The notes: generated from the sequence alone by a model not told the origin. Shown: positions 7,028-14,432, counted from the first letter of the stretch. The stretch is DNA of 17,034 bases from Clostridia bacterium DTU080 (GCA_001513395.1 LFTP01000080.1:1-17034), one strand, 5' to 3'. A program made the numbers and translations.

Positions 7028-8308
7028 GTGAAAAGAGCTGCCGATCAGATCGCTGTCTCGGTCACAGTCCTGCTTCTTATGATCATCTGGAGTCTATCGA
7101 TCTCGGCCCAAGTAACCCTGCGTGTCGTCTCCTGGGTCGACTACACAAATCCGGTGCATGTCAGCGGATGGCCCGCGGTCCTGGAGGCCTTCGAAAAGGC
7201 CCATCCGGACATCAAAATCGAGTTTTACCCGCTCTCGGGATACTGGCAAAAGACACCGATCATGCTCGCAGCGGGAGAGGTTGACGTCTTGGATATGACC
7301 CTGGCCCGCATTCCGGAGTACGTCACTTCGGGGATGCTCTTGGATCTGACACCGTATGTGAATCGGGACTTAAATATGCGGGATTACCACGTCTACAGCC
7401 TGGATCGGGGTCGCTATCCGTATCCTGACGGGCCGATCTGGACGATCTGGACCATGATGTCCCCGACCATCCTTTATTACAACACTTCGCTGTTTGAGAA
7501 AGCCGGACTGCCGGCGCCTCCGCGGGACTGGACCTACGAAAAGGATCTTGTAGAGTTTTCCCGCAAGCTGTTGCGGATAGGCGCCGATGGCACGGTTGAG
7601 CAGTATCCGATCTCCAATTACTATCTCGGATTTACCGACCGCACCAACTACGGGCTGGGAACCATTCGCCATTCGTTCGGCGCTCAGGACTACACGCCTG
7701 ACGGCAAGCGTTTTGCCCTTGACACGCCGGAGAATATAAGAGCTTGGGAGTTTGTGGACTCGTTGCGCCAAGCCGGATTCATAGGGGCCGGATACGAGCA
7801 ATTCCTCAACGGCTCCGTGGCCATCCAGTTCCACAGTCCTTGGCTGGCGCCCAGGGCCGCCTTGAGCAACATCTCTTGGAGTACGGCCTTCGTTCCCATC
7901 GGTCCGGCCGGCCGACGCGTGCCGTTGCACGGCAATCCCAGCATCGCCATCGCCTCGACGACGCCCCATCCCGATGAGGCCTGGACCTTTATCCGCTACA
8001 TCCTGACTACGCAGACGGCGACGAGCGTCGTTTTGGCAGGCAACATTCCGACCAAAAAGAGCGCGGCCTTGGAGTGGCTGACCATGAGCGAGCAGTTGTG
8101 GCCCGGCTTCCGTCCCGAAACGGCTCAGTTGTCGATTGAAAGCAGCTTCTTCACACCGGCCGTCGCTCCGGCACAGCCGGAGGCCGACTCGGTCATCATC
8201 GACACCCTGCGCCGGGCCGAAAGGGGCGAGATTCCGGTGGCCACGGCCTTGGCTGAGGCGACGCGCTTGGCCAACGCCATTTTGGAAGAAAGAGAAAAAG
8301 GGGATTAG
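7028..8308 (+). CDS. Extracellular solute-binding protein, family 1 (ABC sugar-type), orphan
   Basis: This is a 426-residue periplasmic binding protein, the third in the cluster and only distantly similar to the other two. A GTG at 7019 is in frame but overlaps the Shine-Dalgarno GGAGG (7015-7019). The GTG at 7028 gives an 8-nt spacer and a signal peptide starting MKRAADQ, ending SISA before QVTL, so I prefer it. Family features include LRVVSWVDYTNP, AFEKAHPDIKIEFYPL, AAGEVDVLDMTLARIPEYVTSGMLLDLTPYV, ILYYNTSLFEKAGLPAPP with DWTYEKDLVEFSRKL, and HPDEAWTFIRYILT in the C-lobe. Many aromatic residues (W, Y) in the inter-lobe region suit sugar stacking. No permease or ATPase gene follows; a strong stem-loop lies about 65 bases downstream. 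Confidence 0.93.
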   Translation: MKRAADQIAVSVTVLLLMIIWSLSISAQVTLRVVSWVDYTNPVHVSGWPAVLEAFEKAHPDIKIEFYPLSGYWQKTPIMLAAGEVDVLDMTLARIPEYVTSGMLLDLTPYVNRDLNMRDYHVYSLDRGRYPYPDGPIWTIWTMMSPTILYYNTSLFEKAGLPAPPRDWTYEKDLVEFSRKLLRIGADGTVEQYPISNYYLGFTDRTNYGLGTIRHSFGAQDYTPDGKRFALDTPENIRAWEFVDSLRQAGFIGAGYEQFLNGSVAIQFHSPWLAPRAALSNISWSTAFVPIGPAGRRVPLHGNPSIAIASTTPHPDEAWTFIRYILTTQTATSVVLAGNIPTKKSAALEWLTMSEQLWPGFRPETAQLSIESSFFTPAVAPAQPEADSVIIDTLRRAERGEIPVATALAEATRLANAILEEREKGD

Positions 8309-8371
8309 GCACATCGGACCCTCACCGGCAGATATGTGCTCAACCTGGGTGTGACAAAAACAGCGGTAGGT

Positions 8372-8416
8372 AAATCAAGATGCGGCCGGGCTTGTAACTC
8401 GGCCGCATCTTGATTT
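8372..8416. terminator. Strong bidirectional stem-loop terminator
   Basis: A perfect 17-bp inverted repeat (8372-8388 with 8400-8416) flanks an 11-nt loop. The stem core is GC-rich (GATGCGGCCG) and its base is A/T-rich (AAATCAAG / CTTGATTT), giving short T-tracts in both directions. It sits between two convergent genes, where it can end transcripts from both sides. Confidence 0.8.
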
Positions 8417-8461
8417 GAAAGCATATGCCGTATGACGGGGATGTTCGGGTGCGGTCCTAAA

Positions 8462-8503
8462 AAGCCAACACTCTCCGGCGCGGCGCTCCGTGTTTTTTGG
8501 CTT
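8462..8503 (-). terminator. Bulged terminator-like hairpin after the M19 gene
   Basis: AAGCC AACAC (8462-8471) pairs with GTGTT (8490-8494) and GGCTT (8499-8503), with a TTTT bulge between the two right-hand parts. Read on the minus strand it is followed by T residues. It may be an additional terminator for the leftward M19-family gene, but the bulge weakens the case. Confidence 0.35.
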
Positions 8504-8658
8504 CTAAAGCGATCTAGCTCCGAGATCCTGCTCTGCCATGCACCGCGTGCGCAGCATTGAGGAGCTCAACTGCCGTGTTTTGTGTTTGCACGACGTCGGC
8601 GCACAGGGCCTACTTCACCGATTCCAAACTGACTGATAAGATCCGCCGAGTTGACCGC

Positions 8659-9867
8659 TCAGGCCAAGACCGCCTTGGCCACCCGCAGGACGTTGCCGCC
8701 GAGGATCTTTTGGATGTCATCATCGGAATAACCGCGTTGGACAAGGCCTACGGTAAACAGCGGCCAGTTGGTCCAAGAAAGACTCAGCCGGGCTTTCGCG
8801 TCGATTCGCCCACCCAGGGCCCCTTCGGGCCAGAAATACTCCCAGTGGTGACGCACCCGGCGCCGGTGCGAGACCTTTTTTTGCTCGACGGCCATCTGCC
8901 TCGATGTGTAGGCCGCATCGGTGCCGATGGCCACATGATCGACTCCGAATCTCTTGGCCACGTAATCGATGTGATCGAACAGTGCCCGTATGTCCTTGCT
9001 TCCGCCCAGAAACTCCGGGATACAACAGATGCCGATAAATCCGCCCGAATCGACGATGGCCCGAATCACTTCATCAGGTTTGCACCGAATGTGCTCATTG
9101 ACCGCCGCGCATCCTGTATGACTGGCCACCACGGGTTTGGAAGAAGCTTCGGCCACTTCTTTGCTGGTGCGCCAGCCGGAATGGGCCACGTCGGCAATGA
9201 CTCCGACTCTGTTCAGCTCCGCCACCACGGCCCGTCCGAAGTCGCTCAAACCGGCATTGCCGGGCTCGGCGCATCCGTCTCCGATCATGTTGCGCCGGTT
9301 GTAAGTCAAGTGCATTATCCGATGGCCGAGGTAGAAGAAGGTTCTTATGTAGGTGAGTTCTTCTTCGAGCGAGTCCCACCGTTGTCGCAAAGGCACACCG
9401 TTGGAACTCATGTAGAAGCAGTGCTTGCCCTCGGCGTGCGCCCGCTCGACATCCTGCGGAAAAGCGGCCCGGATCAAAAACTCATCCAGCGCATCGGCCA
9501 CATACGTAAAACGTGACAAGCGTTTGATGATCTGCAACGGATCCTGGCTTTCGACCCCGGCGTTTTGGAAGATGCAGGTGACACCTGCCGCCTCCCAGGC
9601 CTCTTTGAACTCTCGACGCTCCACGGGGTCAGTGACCATGCGCGTCATGGCCATGTCTTCGCTCATATCCCGAAGCTCTTCTTCCGAGGCGCCGCTTTCC
9701 AAAGCCCGCTGCAGCGCATCGCCGTCGATGGCCGCCCGCGGGGCAAAGCCATAAGCATCCCAAACCACCGAGTTTTTGTGAAGCTCCAGCCCATGCTCCA
9801 ATTCTTTCTTGCTCGGTTGCAGAATGTCCAGTGCGGCCTGCCGCGCTCTTTCAATGGTTTCGTTCAA
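8659..9867 (-). CDS. Peptidase M19 (membrane dipeptidase) family protein with degenerate zinc site
   Basis: This 402-residue protein follows the whole M19 fold plan (GKHCFYMSSNG, LGHRIMHLTYNRRN, GLSDFGRAVVAELNRVGVIADVAHSG, KPVVASHTG, NEHIRC, VDHVAIGTDAAY, ILGGNVLRV). Canonical M19 enzymes bind two zinc ions through HxD, a bridging Glu and two His, and cleave dipeptides. Here H229 and H250 remain, as do R261 and D317. The HxD motif is replaced by Y39 and F41 in WDAYGFAP, and the bridging Glu by N156. The normal binuclear site therefore cannot form as usual; it may be a divergent hydrolase or a binding protein. The start is TTG at 9867, with GGAGG 8 nt upstream. No signal peptide is seen. It follows the EEP gene by 71 bases, probably in one operon. 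Confidence 0.85.
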   Translation of the reverse strand: MNETIERARQAALDILQPSKKELEHGLELHKNSVVWDAYGFAPRAAIDGDALQRALESGASEEELRDMSEDMAMTRMVTDPVERREFKEAWEAAGVTCIFQNAGVESQDPLQIIKRLSRFTYVADALDEFLIRAAFPQDVERAHAEGKHCFYMSSNGVPLRQRWDSLEEELTYIRTFFYLGHRIMHLTYNRRNMIGDGCAEPGNAGLSDFGRAVVAELNRVGVIADVAHSGWRTSKEVAEASSKPVVASHTGCAAVNEHIRCKPDEVIRAIVDSGGFIGICCIPEFLGGSKDIRALFDHIDYVAKRFGVDHVAIGTDAAYTSRQMAVEQKKVSHRRRVRHHWEYFWPEGALGGRIDAKARLSLSWTNWPLFTVGLVQRGYSDDDIQKILGGNVLRVAKAVLA

Positions 9868-9938
9868 CTTGGCATCCTCCCTGAAAAATCGTGTGCCGCC
9901 CGCGAAGCTCCCGGACGGATCAACCTCCCGCTTCGATG

Positions 9939-10697
9939 TTATTCTTCGGGCAGCTCAAGATCCGCCACCACGGGATTATGGTCGGAGCGGCCCAAACGTT
10001 CGGAGACCACCCAGACGGCTTTGACCCGCCAATCACGGCTGACCCAGATGTGATCGATGCAGGTGCGGGCGGCTTCACCGTTGGGGAAAGTCGGAATGGG
10101 ATTAGAGGCCAGAAGGTTGTCCAAAAGCTTGGGCAATCGGGTACCATTGAGCTCTTCATGCGTGGCGTTGAAATCTCCCATGAGCACCGTGGGCAAATCC
10201 GCATGGGCCTCCACCAGATCTGCCACCTGTTCGAGGGGTTTGATCCGTTGCTCAAATACGGTGGATAGATGCAGTCCCATGACATTGATCGGGGTTTCGG
10301 CTTCCAAACGGGCTATAAAGATGCAGCGCGGTTCGATCCAGCGATGACCCGGTGCCGGCTCCGTCGTTCCCGGATCCAAGTTGATGATCTTAAAATCCGC
10401 GATCGGATAGCGCGACAGCAATGCGTTCCCGTACTCTCCGTTGGATCCGTTTTCCTGTATCTCACCGTAGGCGGGAGCGTGAGCATAATGATAACCCAAA
10501 CGCTCACCCAACCACCGGGTCTGATCGACATAGGCCGAACGGCTGCGACTGCGATCCACTTCTTGTAAAGCCACAACGTCGGGGGACTGGCTGGCGATCA
10601 CCTCAGCCACGCCGGACAGATCAAACAACTTGGGGTTCCATTTGGGATTATGAGCCCGGGCAACAGCAATTTGAATGTTATAGGTCATAAAGCGCAC
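9939..10697 (-). CDS. Endonuclease/exonuclease/phosphatase (EEP) family protein
   Basis: This 252-residue protein is a complete EEP-fold phosphoesterase (DNase I / exonuclease III / sphingomyelinase superfamily). Its catalytic motifs are in order: TYNIQ (N7), LQEVD (metal-binding E46), GNALLSRYPI (90-99), MGLHLS (H143), GDFNA (D175, N177), IDHIW (D215, H216) and RSDHNPV (D239, H240). It has no signal peptide, so probably acts in the cytoplasm. The family hydrolyses phosphodiester or phosphomonoester bonds in nucleic acids or small molecules; this sequence alone does not say which. The start is GTG at 10697 with GAGG 9 nt upstream; an ATG three codons in is the alternative. It lies between a DarT-like gene and the M19-family gene, all on the minus strand. 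Confidence 0.9.
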   Translation of the reverse strand: MRFMTYNIQIAVARAHNPKWNPKLFDLSGVAEVIASQSPDVVALQEVDRSRSRSAYVDQTRWLGERLGYHYAHAPAYGEIQENGSNGEYGNALLSRYPIADFKIINLDPGTTEPAPGHRWIEPRCIFIARLEAETPINVMGLHLSTVFEQRIKPLEQVADLVEAHADLPTVLMGDFNATHEELNGTRLPKLLDNLLASNPIPTFPNGEAARTCIDHIWVSRDWRVKAVWVVSERLGRSDHNPVVADLELPEE

Positions 10698-10705
10698 GAC
10701 AGGTC

Positions 10706-10728
10706 ACCTCGTTTTTCTTATACGAGGT
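10706..10728 (-). promoter_or_regulatory. Stem-loop covering the EEP ribosome-binding site, with a -10-like TATAAG
   Basis: ACCTCG (10706-10711) pairs with CGAGGT (10723-10728) across an 11-nt loop. On the minus strand the 3' arm contains the GAGG of the EEP gene's Shine-Dalgarno, so the hairpin could hide it. The loop also contains TATAAG (10717-10722), a good -10 box but with no clear -35. If that is the promoter, the mRNA would start too late to form the hairpin, so only one reading can be right. Confidence 0.3.
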
Positions 10729-10785
10729 CTTTTTCTACGCGTGAGCAACCCTTCCTGTCGGCTTCGATTCTAAGCACGCCGACAC

Positions 10786-10816
10786 AAAAAAGGCGGCTGT
10801 CGATACTCAGCCTGCC
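10786..10816 (-). terminator. Rho-independent terminator after the DarT-like gene
   Basis: On the minus strand GGCAGGCTG pairs with CAGCCGCC (one bulged A) across an 8-nt loop and is followed by TTTTTT. It lies 57 bases past the stop of the DarT-like gene and likely ends the fliS/DarT-side transcript, leaving the EEP and M19 genes to their own promoter. Confidence 0.8.
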
Positions 10817-10872
10817 GTCCTTTCAAACCTGATCCTGTCCGCATTGAGACATGTCCCAAATTCGGGCGAAGG

Positions 10873-11577
10873 TCAAGACATCTGATCGGCAAAGAATTCC
10901 GGACGGGCGGCATCGTCGCTAGCCGCGCTCTTCCACAACTCGTGATCCAGCCGGGGATGGAAATACGACTTCTCAACCCGAGGCTCGGGCAGTCCAAGCG
11001 AAGACCGGCTGTAGGCTTTCATGTCCGCCAAGGTTTCAAAACAGACTCCGGTGATGTAGCGGGGAGCAACGGTGCCAAAGACGAGTACTTGCGCCTGAGG
11101 ATTGGTAGGATAGCCGGATGGGATGGCCCGAGAGCGCGCCTTGCCTGTCACCGCACACCGCGGGGCATACATCTTGGCCAGGGAGTCTATCTCGCGCAGC
11201 TTGGGAACCGAAACGCTTCTGATCTGCGGCGCGGCGGCATGGATCCAGCAAAAGGCGCAATCGCCCTCCCACAAAACAGATGGACTCAGCTCGAGGACGA
11301 TCCATACGGCTCCGGGATCGCGGGCCCGGTAGCGCTCGAAGAGGATGTAATCGGGGAATTCGATGCTCAAACAGACGGCATCCCAGTGGCCGTCCGGGCG
11401 ATGCTTTTCGTTGACAATGGGCGCTGAGCGCATTGAGCTGATCTGTGACAGCATCCAGCGCGGTACGAGCCCGTGCCTGGCGATGCCGTACAGATTCTCC
11501 GCTCGCGTGAAATGAACCAGGTTTTTAACCCCTCTTTTGACGCAGAGAAGTCGGATATAGCCCGCCTTGATCTTCAT
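10873..11577 (-). CDS. DarT-like ssDNA ADP-ribosyltransferase family protein, predicted inactive, no DarG partner
   Basis: This 234-residue protein resembles the DarT (DUF4433, PF14487) family: NLVHFTRAENLYGIARHGL (19-37), HWDAVCLSIEFPDYILFERYR (64-84), WIVLELSPSVLWEGDCAFC (92-110) and QAQVLVFGTVAPRYI (161-175). Active DarT toxins ADP-ribosylate thymidine in single-stranded DNA and are paired with the macrodomain antitoxin DarG. In the family the motif near the C-terminus is QAE followed by a hydrophobic strand, and the Glu is catalytic. Here that position is Q163 (codon CAA), so transferase activity is probably lost or changed. No macrodomain protein is nearby. The only ATG is at 11577, with a weak AAGG 9 nt upstream. 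It lies 46 bases after fliS. I am fairly sure of the family, less so of the exact alignment of Q163. Confidence 0.75.
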   Translation of the reverse strand: MKIKAGYIRLLCVKRGVKNLVHFTRAENLYGIARHGLVPRWMLSQISSMRSAPIVNEKHRPDGHWDAVCLSIEFPDYILFERYRARDPGAVWIVLELSPSVLWEGDCAFCWIHAAAPQIRSVSVPKLREIDSLAKMYAPRCAVTGKARSRAIPSGYPTNPQAQVLVFGTVAPRYITGVCFETLADMKAYSRSSLGLPEPRVEKSYFHPRLDHELWKSAASDDAARPEFFADQMS

Positions 11578-11623
11578 CCGTATCAGCCTTCTCTTGCCTT
11601 TCCCGCGCTGCCTGGCCAGCCGC

Positions 11624-12010
11624 TTAACCTACCGGCTTGTTGCCGGGCCGTATCTCCGCCCACGCTTCTGCGATTGGGCTCAAAAGATCGGCTACTTCTT
11701 TGGCCGCGGCGGGGTCACTGCCCACCTGAGCCGTCACCAGGCGGCCGTACATGTACCTGTACAGTTGATGCAAATGAGAGGCGACCTCGCCCCCGGCGTT
11801 GAAATCGAGAGCGGCCATGAGCTCCGTGAGGATATCCTGGGCTCGGTGAATGGCCTCATGGGCTTGGTCTTTGTTATCTTCTTCAAGAGCCTTAGCCGCC
11901 GCACGGCATGAACGAATGGCGGCTACATAGAGGCGCTCCACCAGTTCGTGCGGAGTCGCCGTCTCCAGCTGCAATCGGCGATAATTCTCCAATGCCGCTT
12001 GCTGATACAT
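11624..12010 (-). CDS. fliS: Flagellar export chaperone FliS
   Basis: This 128-residue helical protein is FliS, which binds the C-terminus of flagellin in the cytoplasm, prevents early polymerisation and escorts it to the export gate. Matching features are MYQQAALENYRRLQLETATPHELVERLYVAAIRSC at the N-terminus, the AIHRAQDILTELMAALDFNAGGEVASHLHQLYRYMYGRLV core, and the following DPAAAKEVADLLSPIAEAWAEI helix. A GTG at 12013 is directly in front, but the ATG at 12010 has GGAGG at a 9-nt spacer and gives the usual family start. It is the last flagellar gene of this operon in the window. Confidence 0.95.
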   Translation of the reverse strand: MYQQAALENYRRLQLETATPHELVERLYVAAIRSCRAAAKALEEDNKDQAHEAIHRAQDILTELMAALDFNAGGEVASHLHQLYRYMYGRLVTAQVGSDPAAAKEVADLLSPIAEAWAEIRPGNKPVG

Positions 12011-12028
12011 CACTCTTAACCTCCACCC

Positions 12029-12409
12029 CTAACCGTCCCGGCGGTCGACAAACACACCTCGGGCTTCCGTCACACTTGCCGCATAGACACCCTGGACTTC
12101 CCGTTGAAGATGAGACGTGCGCAGACTCTCCAGGACTTGATCTCTCTGTCTTCGGGCCAGTTCCCGCACCTCGGCGTCGATGGTCATCACTTGTCCGGCG
12201 ATCCTGGCCAGATCCTCTTTCATCTGCGCCGACAGCTCTTCCTCGGACACGGCGGCCCAGCTTTCTTGCAGACGGCGGAAGCAATCCTCTCTTTTTGCCG
12301 TCAAAGTCTGCAGCTGCGCCGGACCGACGTCTTCGTTCCGCAAAAGCTCCAACTGCTGTTGGACTATGATCGCCAGCTCTTGCAGCCAGCTTGTCACTGC
12401 CGTGATCAT
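12029..12409 (-). CDS. FliT/FlgN-like flagellar chaperone
   Basis: This 126-residue, nearly all-helical protein sits between fliD and fliS, the usual place for fliT. FliT-type chaperones bind the cap protein FliD; FlgN-type ones bind hook-filament junction proteins. Heptad-like stretches (LQELAIIVQQQLELL, LQTLTAKREDCFRRLQE, MKEDLARIAGQVMTIDAEVRELARRQRDQVLESL) and a C-terminal GVFVDRRDG tail suit the FlgN/FliT group. The ATG at 12409 starts 2 bases after the fliD stop, with GGAG in the fliD end as ribosome site, so translation is probably coupled. Longer frames back to 12445 would overlap fliD and are unlikely. Assignment is by position and helix pattern more than by sequence identity. Confidence 0.7.
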   Translation of the reverse strand: MITAVTSWLQELAIIVQQQLELLRNEDVGPAQLQTLTAKREDCFRRLQESWAAVSEEELSAQMKEDLARIAGQVMTIDAEVRELARRQRDQVLESLRTSHLQREVQGVYAASVTEARGVFVDRRDG

Positions 12410-12411
12410 GA

Positions 12412-13956
12412 TCAACTCCAGCCTCCAAACTGCTGCGCCAACCACAGCGATTGGACGTTGGCCTGGCCAATCAGCTGCTCTAAAGCTACAAAACGGGCAT
12501 AGTAGGCCGCTTCTCGCTGCTTCAATCGCTCCTGCGTGGCCTCGATTCTGTCGTTCAAGAGCTTGATCTGCCGCCCCAGCGGGCTGTTGTCCACCGGAGT
12601 ATTCGGTATACCGGCCCGGTTACGCAAAGCCTCCATGGCTGAATTGAGCGCTTCTGCGAAGCGCATACCGACCCCTGATGAGTTGGAGTCGTCCCCCTCA
12701 TGGGTGAATAAAGCTGCCACTCCCGCGGGATCTTTGGCCAACGCCGCCCTCAATTTGTCCTCATCGACGTGCAACTTGCCCCCCTCATACCAGGGTCCTG
12801 TGGTGATCCCGATCTCAAACAGCATGCCGAAAGACTCGCGACCCTCCACCGGGCTGGTCAAAGCGCTGCGCAGTTCATTCACCAGGCGCGTGAGCAAAGG
12901 ATCCGAGCGCAACAAGCCGCTGCGAGCCTTCTTTTGCCACTCGTCGATCTCTTTATCCGTCAGCTCTTCCTTTTGGCTTTCCGTCAAAGGCGGGTACTTG
13001 TACTCGCGCCTTTCGGTGAGCTTTTCTTGCAGCGCGGTCAGCAAATCGTTGTAACGCTCCACAAACTCTTTGACGGTCCGGACTGCTCGGTCTATGTCGT
13101 GTTCCACCCGGACGGTGACTGGCTGCCCGGTCACCTGCTTGAAAGTGAAGCTGACTCCGTTGATGGTCACCGTATTGCCCGCCGCCCGCAATCCGCTCGC
13201 TCCGTTGAGAGTGAATACGGCGTCGCGGCCTCGCACGATGACGTCTTCACCTGTCGCTTGTCGGAGCGTACCCGTCTCGTCGTTGTAATGAAGCTGCAGA
13301 TGCTCGGACAGCAGATTCCCCTCTGTGTCGACCAGCCGATACCCCGTCTGGCTGCCCGTACTACGTCCTGAAAGGAAGAAACGGCCAAGATCGGCATCGT
13401 AGAAGGCTTCCAGATCAAGCTCTTCGCTCAGGGCGTTGATCCGTTTGACCACATCATGCAGGCTGTCCGTTTCGGCAGAGAAGACAAAACCGTGTTCTGC
13501 CACCACGTTGCCGTCTTCATCGAGTCTTTCGATCCGAAAAGAGACCGTCTCATCGAGACCCTCAAACCATTCGGCCAAGGTCGCTCCTGCCGTCACGGAT
13601 TTACTGAACAGATGGAGGCTGTCGGCCAGCTGCTCCACGGAAAGAGTATATGTAGCTGAGGGAGCGGCGGGGAGGGCGCTGACTCCGATCACGTCCCCAT
13701 GACTTGAGTGAGCCGTCATGGAGGCGAAATTGACCTGCAAGCGGATGGCCAGGGCCGCATCGCTCAGCTCGCGCATCTTGAGATTGAGCGCCCGATACTC
13801 TTCCTGTTGCCACAAGAGCAGCTGCCGCTGCTGCTGCAAGCGCTCCAGGGGTTGGCGGTCGGCTTGGATTAGTTTAGAGACGATATCATCCACGTCGAGG
13901 CCTGAGCCCAGGCCCCAAAAACGCAAGTTTTGCGATGACGCGCCATCCAGTCTCAT
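12412..13956 (-). CDS. fliD: Flagellar filament cap protein FliD (HAP2)
   Basis: This 514-residue protein is FliD, the cap at the filament tip that folds incoming flagellin subunits. The FliD_N domain is seen in FWGLGSGLDVDDIVSKLIQADRQPLERLQQQRQ (13-45), followed by the coil to about residue 75. The middle carries the flagellin-hook IN-type segment (TVTINGVSFTF, about 264-274). FliD_C is seen in VKEFVERYNDLLTALQEKL, GLLRSDPLLTRLVNELRSAL, GITTGPWYEGGKLHVDEDKLRAALAKDPAGVAALFT, and the closing coiled coil from about residue 465 to 505. The ATG at 13956 has AAAGGGG 7 nt upstream and follows the flaG stop by 13 bases. Confidence 0.96.
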   Translation of the reverse strand: MRLDGASSQNLRFWGLGSGLDVDDIVSKLIQADRQPLERLQQQRQLLLWQQEEYRALNLKMRELSDAALAIRLQVNFASMTAHSSHGDVIGVSALPAAPSATYTLSVEQLADSLHLFSKSVTAGATLAEWFEGLDETVSFRIERLDEDGNVVAEHGFVFSAETDSLHDVVKRINALSEELDLEAFYDADLGRFFLSGRSTGSQTGYRLVDTEGNLLSEHLQLHYNDETGTLRQATGEDVIVRGRDAVFTLNGASGLRAAGNTVTINGVSFTFKQVTGQPVTVRVEHDIDRAVRTVKEFVERYNDLLTALQEKLTERREYKYPPLTESQKEELTDKEIDEWQKKARSGLLRSDPLLTRLVNELRSALTSPVEGRESFGMLFEIGITTGPWYEGGKLHVDEDKLRAALAKDPAGVAALFTHEGDDSNSSGVGMRFAEALNSAMEALRNRAGIPNTPVDNSPLGRQIKLLNDRIEATQERLKQREAAYYARFVALEQLIGQANVQSLWLAQQFGGWS

Positions 13957-13969
13957 CTTTGTGCCCCTT

Positions 13970-14383
13970 TCACACCCGTTCGTCTACCAAAAGACCGGCC
14001 AGTCTCCAAAGCTCTTCCACGATGTCCAAGATCTTCTCGGGAGGTACCTCCTGTAGGACCTCCTCGGTCTCAGCGTCCACTACCTTGACCACAAGGCGTT
14101 TGGTGCCCTCATGCAGGCTGAACTGAAACCGCCGCCCGAAGACCGCCAAAGCGTCGTTGAAGGCCCGCACAGCGTTTTCCACTCTTTGCTCATAGGCCTC
14201 TTCTTTACCGCGCAAAAGACCCACTTTTCCGGCTGCCTCGGTGAATTCGTCTTCTCTGTGTACGCCGAGGTTTTCTTTGATATCCTTTCTGTCAAACTCC
14301 CGCACCGGCACGGCCCGCTCCGGTGCGGCAGCAGCCGGAACGATCCCCTCACCCCGACCCGTAACGCCATAGACCCGCGACAA
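13970..14383 (-). CDS. flaG: FlaG-family flagellar protein
   Basis: The C-terminal two thirds match the FlaG family (PF03646): FNDALAVFGRRFQFSLHEGTKRLVV, the strand VVKVVDAETEEVLQEVPPEKILDIVEELWRLAGLLVDERV. FlaG proteins are linked to filament length control; the mechanism is not settled. The N-terminal part is disordered and Ala/Pro-rich, as is common in this family. The frame opens at a TTG at 14413, but that codon lacks a ribosome site. GGAGG at 14391-14395 lies 7 nt before the TTG at 14383 (137-residue product), so I prefer that start; this is not certain. The gene lies between flagellin and fliD. Confidence 0.85.
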   Translation of the reverse strand: MSRVYGVTGRGEGIVPAAAAPERAVPVREFDRKDIKENLGVHREDEFTEAAGKVGLLRGKEEAYEQRVENAVRAFNDALAVFGRRFQFSLHEGTKRLVVKVVDAETEEVLQEVPPEKILDIVEELWRLAGLLVDERV

Positions 14384-14432
14384 CAACTTGCCTCCAATCT
14401 CATATTGCTTCAATCAGACTGGCACGTTAGGC

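Larger units (their letters stand above)
8309..8658. other. Convergent intergenic region
   Basis: These 350 bases lie between a rightward SBP gene and a leftward M19-family gene. They hold the long stem-loop at 8372-8416 and a weaker terminator-like hairpin at 8462-8503. I see no gene, promoter or RNA in the remainder. Confidence 0.6.

Noticed and set aside
7370..8314. 314-codon minus-strand open frame
   Set aside because: Antisense shadow of the third SBP; Arg/Gly-rich and without recognisable motifs.
8557..9516. 319-codon plus-strand open frame
   Set aside because: Antisense shadow of the M19-family gene, which has the clear family motifs.
10873..11577. Complete DarTG toxin-antitoxin system
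   Set aside because: Only the toxin-like gene is present; the neighbouring proteins (FliS, EEP) are not macrodomain proteins, and the catalytic Glu appears to be replaced.
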